NCBI GenBank assembly: GCA_028554645.1 | Contig: JAQOOI010000064.1 | Coordinates: 2,046,001 to 2,110,000, forward strand | DNA: 64,000 nucleotides | Direction of reading: 5' to 3' | Source: Omphalotus guepiniiformis | Taxonomy: Eukaryota; Basidiomycota; Agaricomycetes; Agaricales; Omphalotaceae | Shown: positions 56,203-64,000 of the stretch, piece after piece | Layout of the letters: the number at the start of each line of letters is the position of its first letter | Numbering within the stretch: position 1 is the stretch's first letter | The notes under the pieces: generated by a model | Seen by the model: only the letters and a program-made list of their open reading frames with translations | The model's database searches: none | Told to the model about the DNA's origin: nothing | Translations under genes and position numbers: made by a program

Positions 56203-58135
56203 ATGTCCGAACAGCGGCAGCGGCAGCAGGGCTTCAAAGTACCTGTCATAAGGGTTCCTCGCTATCGTTCACGATGGAGATCATCCGCTCTGGACGCTGG
56301 TACCGGTGACGGTGTTCCCCTAACGAATGTGAACGAATAGTCAGTGATTCAGTTTGCCTTCAGTGCTCGGTATTCTCACCCGTGGCCTTTGAAGTTCTTA
56401 CTTGATCAATGTTAGGTATGCCTGCATCTCCAAATTACCGCACTGTCAAGGTCTATCATGAACACGGTTATAAGCGTCGGCGCTCAGTCCTTCCCGCTTA
56501 TATTGGATACCGGCTCCTCTGACTTGGTAGTCCTTGTCGCTCCTCGAATCGTTCCTTTGTCTCATTTGACCGACAGTGGATCGTTTCAAACGAATGCAAA
56601 ACTTCAGATTGTGCAAGTGTCGCAAGATACAATCGAGCCTTTTCAAAGAACCTTTCGATCTCCAAATCTCCATTTCATATTTCCTATCTTCAAGGATCCG
56701 TGGACGGCGTGGTGGCTTCTGAAGCCGTGTCCTTGGGGCCATATCATATCTCTTCGCAGGCCTTCGGTAAGCTTCCCTCACTTTACGGAGTGGTGCTGTC
56801 CTCGTTTATGCCTTCCAGGTTTGGTTAATGTCTCCAAAGACATGGAGCTCTCCAGCGACGGTGTATCTGGTGTCGTAGGATTAGCCTTCCCATCCGAAAT
56901 TTCCTTCCCAGGAACTACCTTGCTTCAAAATATATTCAATGCTCTGACCGAACCGTATTTCGCCTTCAAGCTCGGGGTACGACCTGGACCAAAGGACCCT
57001 TCCTCCTCATTTACTTTTGGCCAGCTTGATCCAACGTACGCTCGTGATATATCCAATTTCTTTGTGATACCTGTATCAAAAGCTGGCGCAGACGACTACA
57101 CCTTTTGGAAAATACCTCTGTTATATCTGACGATTAACTCAACTGTGTTCTCTTTATCTCCTTCGTCGAATCAAGGCGCGCAAGGACACCAAATTGCGGT
57201 ACTCGACACTGGCACAACGATGGTTCTGGGGCCTTCTCGCGATGTTCAAGTATTCTGGCAGAGCCTGGGGTCTTTGGCGAGGAAGGACCCGATTTTAGGG
57301 ATGTGGCAAATTAAATGTGATGTACCAGTAATCGTGGGTTTCGTATTTGGCGACAATGACAATGAACGGGAATTTCTTCTGGACCCCGCGGATACAAACT
57401 GGGCAGAAGGGGGATCTAGTACGGGCTGGTGCATTGGGGGAATTCAATCTAGTGACGATGTGAGCGCACCGAGTATATATCATCTTACCTTACTCGCCTT
57501 ACTCACTGGTCTATTGTTTTAGATTAATACGGGCGATTGGCTACTCGGTGATGTCTTTCTTCGAGTGAGTGTTTCGTGTTTCATCCACTCCCAACCTAAT
57601 CAATGGTTTCTCGTTATTCCGCAGAACACGTACACACTTCACCATGGTGCCAACTCCACGAATACTCCCTGGATTGGTCTTATAAGTACTACCAATATCA
57701 CCGCTACCTTGGACGCGTTTCGACACAATCGTGGTCCGGATCTTGATACATCCCCGCAAGTACAAGTCCATACTGGATTTTTGTCTCCCGTGCCGTTCTC
57801 CGCGCCGGCTTTGTACACGCTCTCTTCACTGTGCGGTTTCGTGGCCGGCGTCGTGCTGATGACTCTGTACCGATTTCTCTTCCGAACTCGAGCTTGGCAT
57901 AGGCTGATGGCTATACTCAAGCTTCGGACCCGACACAGACGCTAGCAAAGCCTTGGTACGAATTGATTCATATGCAGACCGCGTTACATCAAGCCACGAA
58001 GCGTCAGCGACATCAATGTATAGATACAATGTTAAAGACTTAATTGAAGACGCAAACTCGTTACCCGTTAGTTTGGGTGTGTCCTCTGCCGGTGTCGGCG
58101 TTGATCCTCCGTCATCTCCCAAACCTTCACAATAA
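56203..58135 (+). CDS. pepsin-like aspartic protease with C-terminal membrane anchor
   Basis: Family A1 protease. Solid exons: up to 56526, 56577-56766, 56819-57459, 57523-57564, 57625-57866 and 57922-58135. Both catalytic motifs are present, LILDTGSSDLW and AVLDTGTTMV, with VSGVVGLAFP and GDWLLGDVFLR of the second lobe. After the enzyme comes a Ser/Thr/Pro stretch, one membrane helix (LYTLSSLCGFVAGVVLMTL) and, once the 55-nt intron 57867-57921 is removed, a 70-residue cytoplasmic tail. So it is probably held in the plasma membrane or a secretory compartment, in the manner of yapsins but with a helix instead of a GPI anchor. The 5' end is uncertain: the exon at 56203 looks like a propeptide (QQGFKVPVIRV) but lacks a signal peptide, and its join to the DTGSS exon is not settled. 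Confidence 0.82.
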
Positions 58136-61100
58136 ATATTCTTTCATGTACACTGTCGGCATATCTGACTATTCTTCAAATGGGAACCATCACTGACTGC
58201 AATCCAGCAAACTCCCACCGCCTCGTCAAATGCTTCAAAAACTTCACGTGTACGGGCATGTCTCTGGACAAAAATATTACACATTTCATCTGTCACTGGC
58301 CTGGGCTCCTAAAATTTGATCAACGTCCTCTTCGTGTTCTGGTCCTTGACGTGTTCGCACCAGTGAGACGGCGTTTTTTTTTTCTATCATGATGAGAATC
58401 CCTCACCTGGCCGGGAGACTAGCCCGGGCTTATCAGTGGCATGAATCCATACATTAGCAGTCAAGTTGCTCAAAGCAGTTTGCTTCTTATTCGGAAATTA
58501 ACCCTCAACTTGTCCGTCAACGACGACTCCTGCGGGAATCGTGGTACATGTCGCCGTTAGCTTGTCTATCGACATATCCCAGGATTCTCAACCCGATTTC
58601 TGGTCTAGTTTGACTTCATGTGATAGATGCGAGTCCTCGATGGCATATTTCTCGAGTACAAGTGCTCCGTTCCTTATTTTCCAAGATCATGACTGTGATT
58701 TCAAGTTAACCGTCTGGACTTACAAAATAGCCTGGAGTCAGCCCTACAATCTTTGGGCTTCGAAGCTGGTTCAGATATACGTCATTTGTCCACGTACTAA
58801 CCCTCATTTCGTGCAGCTTGGACCATGATTTTAACCCGGCAGCGGTCGAACAACAGATCCGGAGGAACTGCGGGCGACACTATATCGGCGGGGGTTTAAA
58901 AATATCTAAGCTCAACTATCAGAAATGATCAACGGTGCCATTGCTACAGCATGGTTTGCATGCAGCTACATGCCGTTCTTCCAGAATGCAAAGCGGAGCC
59001 CTTCGAGCGCGGGGACATCAAAGACTTTAGGTACGAAGAACGTCTCTGCTATATGCTCAGTCTTCCGCCGCAATCAAGCTGCAGCATATCTCTCGGCACT
59101 GACGTCTCCCCTCTCCTCCCCTTTGCGCATATATAGGGTGGCGCTTCGTCATCCCTGACAATCATCAGGCTACTGGCATGTCTAGCTAAGACAAATCAAT
59201 CACAAGAGTGGCTAGACTGGAGCTTACGGCGTTGTTCTTCTCACCTAACTAATGGTCGTAGGGCGGGGCGTTCAACGTTCACTATTGCTCCAGCTAAAAT
59301 CCGCATGTATGCGCCAGGGCACATGTGAGCTTGAGGCCCATCGAAAACAACACTGAATTCAACTCTCCTAATTCTGAATTTTGCATGCTTGCCTTCATGT
59401 TCATATGGGATCAAAAGGGTTGTATATAGGTAGATTAATTTATCATACGACTGCTCACGCATTCTCAGCTTCCTTCGAGTCGCCACCTGGGGTAAGTGTA
59501 GTACATCATGCCTTTGACGCAAGGGACAGATTGCTCTAAAATATTGTCTCATCGCTCACTAGAGGATGCACATGGTTAGGGAAAATTACTCCCTTTTCAA
59601 TGGCTACCACTTGCTGGAGATTTAACACCTCTTCCTCATACCGCTCGAAGATCGAAGACTACGGGCGTAATGTGAACGGTCAACAAGATTACATAAACGG
59701 CGCTACAAGGGCAAACAAGGCGGAGTTGAAACAATCAACGAATAGAAATTGAGGCCTTAGGCCTTGGACCAATTGTATACTGCCTTCTATTTTCCCCTTG
59801 GACCAGACTTTCTTCCGACCAATGACTCTCTTCAACGGAATAACGAAACTATCTGGGGTGCCTAGGAGAAGCTTGGCCGACTACTTGGTGCTTTTTTCAG
59901 AATGTAGACCTTCGGCATCTCACGAACTCCACAATGCCTTTCGAGTTCTCTTGGATAACGGTTGAAATCCGAAGCTGGTGTTTTTGCATACTTTCATACC
60001 GGATGCATACGACATGATATTGTCACTGGAACTTCGGTCTTCGTGCAATTTCACCACGCAAAAATCACGTTCAATTCGCCATTGCGAAGACGGTTGAAGG
60101 GCTCGGTCCATGTGTACAATGGCCCTGAGCTTCAAAAGACATACTTTCTTCGGTGAGCATCTCCAATACAAAGCTGATTTCTTGATGTCCTAGGCTGTCC
60201 CCGGAATTCCGAGCGTGTATGTCGCCGTATGTATTGGATTTCACCTTTCAATTGAAGGCTTATAAGGTTTTCGATCACAAGGATACAAGCAGTCTTTACT
60301 TATGGGCCACGATGTTGCGTGAGGCAGCTGGAATGCGTGCTTTTTTACGCACATATGGTGTCATCAGAAATCTGGTCGCTATCTCAACCTCTGGAACAGA
60401 ATTCAAGGTTTACTGCATCTCAATCGTTATTTCAAACCTCACAGGATCACTGGACAACGTACACGTTCCGCTCCGCTACTTGATCCAAGAAAGGAAGTCT
60501 TTGGGAGGGCTTATCTCGATACATATTACCCCGGAAGGCTACCCCCACAAGAATTGTATTCTCTAGAGGTTCCACGGACTCGTCGTCTATTCTGCTTTAC
60601 CCACGGTTCGTTAGGATCACGATTTCCGGACGCTCGACCAATGGTACGTTCTGGCGCTGTTTTTGCTTGAGAGTCCCGCCAATTCATTTATCCGCGCCAA
60701 TAGCATCCAGGACGTTCGTTCAACAAAGTTGCTCGTCTAGGATACGTCACGATCAGTTGCTGCATTCTATACGCTAACAATGTGGTTGTCGGTCCTTATC
60801 CATCCGCCAACGAACTTGATTGTGATGGATATTGGACACTTACTGAAGCACTGAACGCGACCTCCCGTTCACAAGCGTGCTCTTATTACCCTGGGAATCT
60901 CGTTATTAGTCGCCGCCGGTATTTTGTGTTTTTCACAAGCATCATCTATTTTTCACTCCATACTTGATTTTATACATAAGCCTTATACAATATATTCGCG
61001 ATCGACCTTTGAAGACAAATCCTGATCCAGACAAGAAAATTTATGTGCGGGCCGCGCTCTCCTCGAAATTCGAAAGAACAGAAGTTCAACACCATTTACG

Positions 61101-61898
61101 GCGATAGCCGACAAGCTCGTACAAGTGCAGGCTAAGCGCTAAGTACTTTCTTACTTGTGGTCGACTGCCCGTTGGCTGCTGCATCGTGAATCTTGTTAAC
61201 TGTTTTTGGGTGCATCTCATCTTTTAGCATAATATTTCGTAAGATACAAGTACCAAACGGTGATCATACCCCGAGTCCAAGGCTCTATATTGTGAGCTAA
61301 TGCCGCTAACCCATGGAAATCATGCGCGTACGCCTTCGCGCGCAGCTTGTTCCGTAATATTTCCCCTAAATATCATTGGTCGGAGGCAGTGGTAGTTCCT
61401 GTTAGAGTCCGGTACATCGTAAGTACCCTAAGCTGGCAGCTTGCAGTACCTGCTCGAAACTGTGGTTTCATTGGCTGTCACCTCCATAACGAACATAAGC
61501 ATGTGTAGATTTATCATGTGTAAATCGACTTTTTACAATCGTTCCAATCACTATTACATGTGTAATTGAAGGTGCCAATATGTATCGAAAGCTAATAACG
61601 ATAATGGTATACAGATGGAAAATTCTATACTACTTATGATAGGATGTACAACATGGGAGGGTGAGGTACTTTGTCCGAGACGAAGCCAACAATATGCTTG
61701 GACGGACATGCGACAGCAGGAGGTCTCATCATTATCAGTGAAAGATAGTAAAATATCACAAAGGCACTGGAAGAGGAAAGCACGCTATTGACAATTTTTT
61801 AAAAGTCCAAAATCGCCCCCAGAGTCCGTAAAGAAAATAATAGAAAATCAATAATTATAATCATCAAGGCTGGCAGTGGGAATACGCGCCACGAAATG
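58136..61898. other. 3.8 kb without a recognised gene
   Basis: Plus-strand open frames at 58541-58828 and 60219-60566 (115 codons) are the longest. Some translated stretches look protein-like (NPAAVEQQIRRNCGRHYIGGG near 58835-58895) but stops interrupt every frame and no phase-consistent set of exons or known family was found. Possibly a decayed gene; no mobile-element proteins were seen. Confidence 0.35.
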
Positions 61899-64000
61899 TC
61901 AATGATAGAAACCATTACATTCGCCGCTGTACTGGGAGCATCCATCGTCAGAATGTACCATGATCGAGGAACCGCGGGCAACGTTATTGAAGTCAAGATA
62001 TCCAGATCCGCCATGAGTGCCACCGCCCGCGCTAGGTCCATGTAAGGAATGGGTCGAAGTGTTTCTCTGTTGTTGATGATAGACAACCGTCACAGAATTC
62101 GGATCGTTGACGGCTGACCCCGGCGAACTGAACGCCAGTTGATCCAAGTGGGCATCAACAATGGGATAGATGGGATCTCCCAAGTCGCCTTTGTACGCAG
62201 CAGCCATGGTTGCAGCAAAGACGGGTGAGCCACCTGAGCTGATACCTGTCCCTGTGCTGGTAGCAGAGTTCGCAGTGCCTGGAGGAGTGTACGAAGGCCA
62301 TCCATTGGCTCCACTTCCGTCCACACTGCATGCCGTAGTGGGTGCCGACATGGACATTGTGTGCGATGGCGAAGCTAGAGACAGAGGAGGTAGCACTGGG
62401 TGCCGTGCAGGTGCTTCGTAAGCCTGCGTGTGTTGAGAGTATCGCATCTCCAGATCAGGCAAATTCGGCATATCATGCTGACCCCCTCCTACACTTGCTG
62501 AGAAGTGGGGCTGTTGGTGCTGTTGTTGCCTCTTCATTTTGTTGTTCTCCCATATCGACCTGATGGCCTCCTCCCTCTCCTCGGACTTTGCCAATAGCCA
62601 TCTCATCTCCGAGATCGCGGTCAAGCAGATGCTTGTGCCCTCATCAGCATCGAGGATTGGCATTAAGCCAGGGCGAATGATGTCGACACCCACACCCCCG
62701 AGTCCGATCACACCCCGATCAGATGATTCCTGCTTAAACTGAGTCCTTCCAGTACCCAACATGGGAGGTTCGCAAGTAGCATAATCGACCAGCTGTTCGC
62801 TATCTATGCTTGCGGACAGGAAGGCGGCGAAAAAGCAGCCATCACGTACGAGGCCTGCATCCCATTTGAAAAGGCCTGCGGGATCAACCATGTCGTATGG
62901 AGTTGTGAGATGGTGCTTGATGATGCTGAGCACACATGGAAGAAGACGGTAACATTTCCGCGAGGCAATGTCGTACAGGTGGTGTGGAGGCAGATAAGGC
63001 CGCGGGGAGTGCGGTGGTGTGCTGATCGGCGAATTAGGTCGGGACGAATACGACTTGAGCGATTCCCGAATGACATTGTCTGTCAACATAGAAACGGTGA
63101 ATAACTATACCAGCTTGAAAACATACAATTACTTACGACATTCGAAAATGAATATCTGTAATCGGAATCAAAAGAGATCGTAATTAACCATCAATGACGA
63201 CAAGCAAATTAACGAAAGGGCTTACCTGCCACCCGCTAACGAATCTATCCACCTGTACATCGACTTCACCGCCGATACCACTTGCGTCTCTCCGGACAGC
63301 TTCAAACTCTTCCCAGCACCTCTCGAGACCGTCCCAAATTTCTCGCATGCCCTCACCATCAATACCGCCACCCTGCTCCGCTCTTCGAGCCGCCCCAGCG
63401 CCGGTGAGTACGTTGTGTACCCTACGGCATACAGAGCTCAAGTGCAGAGGAACAGAGAAAAGATGGCTCATTTGTAAGTATGGATGTACGCTTGAGCTGT
63501 GAGGTACTCTCTGAAAAGAGTTCGGAGGTGAACTCTCGGAGAATGTCGGCGAAGTCGGTGAAGGGATCCCAGATGCAGTGGTATAATCCACCCCGCTGAC
63601 ATTGACGTGGAATGGGGTAAGAGTTCTCTGGAAGTTCTCTAAATCTGCCTCGCTTCTGTAACAATAGAAAACACACCCAAAAAAAAACGTTGTCAGTCAA
63701 ATGATGAGGTCGTGATGGAGAGTGTTTGAAGTATGATCATCTACAAATCAATGCAGGAATGTGCATTTTCCCCCCACGAAGTGTAAAAGGAAAGAGGAAA
63801 CCAAGGCTTACAGAATGAATCGGCCTCCTCTCATTCCTGTCGTAATCCCTTCCTGTAGATGTCCGTACCAGAAGATTCGCGCACGTATTACGGCGTCCTC
63901 CTCGGATAACGACGAAGGCGGCCCAGAAAGGAATGTGCAAAGGGAGTAGGCCTGTGAAAGACTTGCCTCGTGCATCGTCAATCTTTCCAAGGGGTGCACA
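61899..64000 (-). CDS. fungal-specific transcription factor, C-terminal part (5' end outside window)
   Basis: Minus-strand exons 63812-64000 (open at the edge), 63226-63655, 63137-63155 and 61899-63079. The order and motifs are those of the middle homology region of fungal Zn2Cys6 regulators: ARIFWYGHLQEGITTGMRGG, a variable Ser/Pro stretch, FFECHNVIRES-like region, VDPAGLFKWDAGLVRDGCFFAA, LTAISEMRWLLAKSEEREEA, then a Gln/Ser/Gly-rich tail. The zinc cluster itself would lie beyond position 64000, so DNA binding is assumed from the family. The target pathway cannot be told. The 19-nt exon at 63137-63155 is needed to keep frame. Confidence 0.78.

Noticed and set aside
59241..59552. Minus-strand frame with MCPGA resembling a P450 heme loop
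   Set aside because: The conserved Phe and Gly/Asp positions of the heme motif are missing and no other P450 motif is nearby.

Overview
The window reads as gene-dense nuclear DNA of a filamentous basidiomycete, most likely an Agaricomycete. Introns are short (mostly 47-70 nt, GT...CTRAY...YAG), many genes have more than ten exons including 6-30 nt micro-exons, and the protein families fit (secreted GH3 enzymes, GCK kinase, Met4-like bZIP, PDX1, two Argonautes, fungal-specific transcription factor). All gene models below were spliced by eye. Where every exon keeps phase I call the model solid; doubtful junctions are named.

Layout. 0-4.4 kb: two tandem GH3 glycosidases, the first truncated by the window edge. 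4.9-14.9 kb: a small cytochrome oxidase subunit, a Kv-beta-type aldo-keto reductase, nitronate monooxygenase divergent from holocytochrome c synthase, and the Brix protein Ssf1 divergent from a GCK/Ste20-family kinase. 15.5-19.4 kb: Argonaute A. 19.8-20.6 kb: a bZIP factor. 23-35.9 kb: the decapping scaffold EDC4/Ge-1, splicing factor SNW1/Prp45 divergent from the SRP receptor alpha subunit, a Ser/Thr-rich membrane protein divergent from glyoxalase II. 36.3-44.3 kb: SFT2, Argonaute B, cyclin L divergent from an Arg/Asp/Pro-rich protein. 44.6-50.1 kb: an unrecognised nine-exon gene, PDX1, mitochondrial ribosomal protein IMG2/mL49 and an unknown nuclear-type protein. 54.4-64 kb: Rab GTPase Ypt1, a membrane-anchored aspartic protease and the 3' part of a fungal transcription-factor gene.

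Three stretches (20.6-23.0, 50.1-54.4, 58.1-61.9 kb) hold no family I recognise; they contain coding-like fragments and may be fast-evolving or decayed genes. No transposase or reverse transcriptase, rRNA, CRISPR or convincing tRNA was seen.

The main points of interest are the pair of Argonaute genes about 18 kb apart. They share intron positions and two micro-exons but differ at the guide 5'-end pocket, and the second has an AT in place of GT at the splice donor just before the exon carrying its last catalytic residue. RNA-metabolism genes (two AGO, EDC4, SNW1, cyclin L, an RS/RD-like protein) are unusually frequent between 15 and 44 kb, which may be chance. Several introns are non-canonical (three GC-AG, one apparent AA acceptor, one apparent AT donor).
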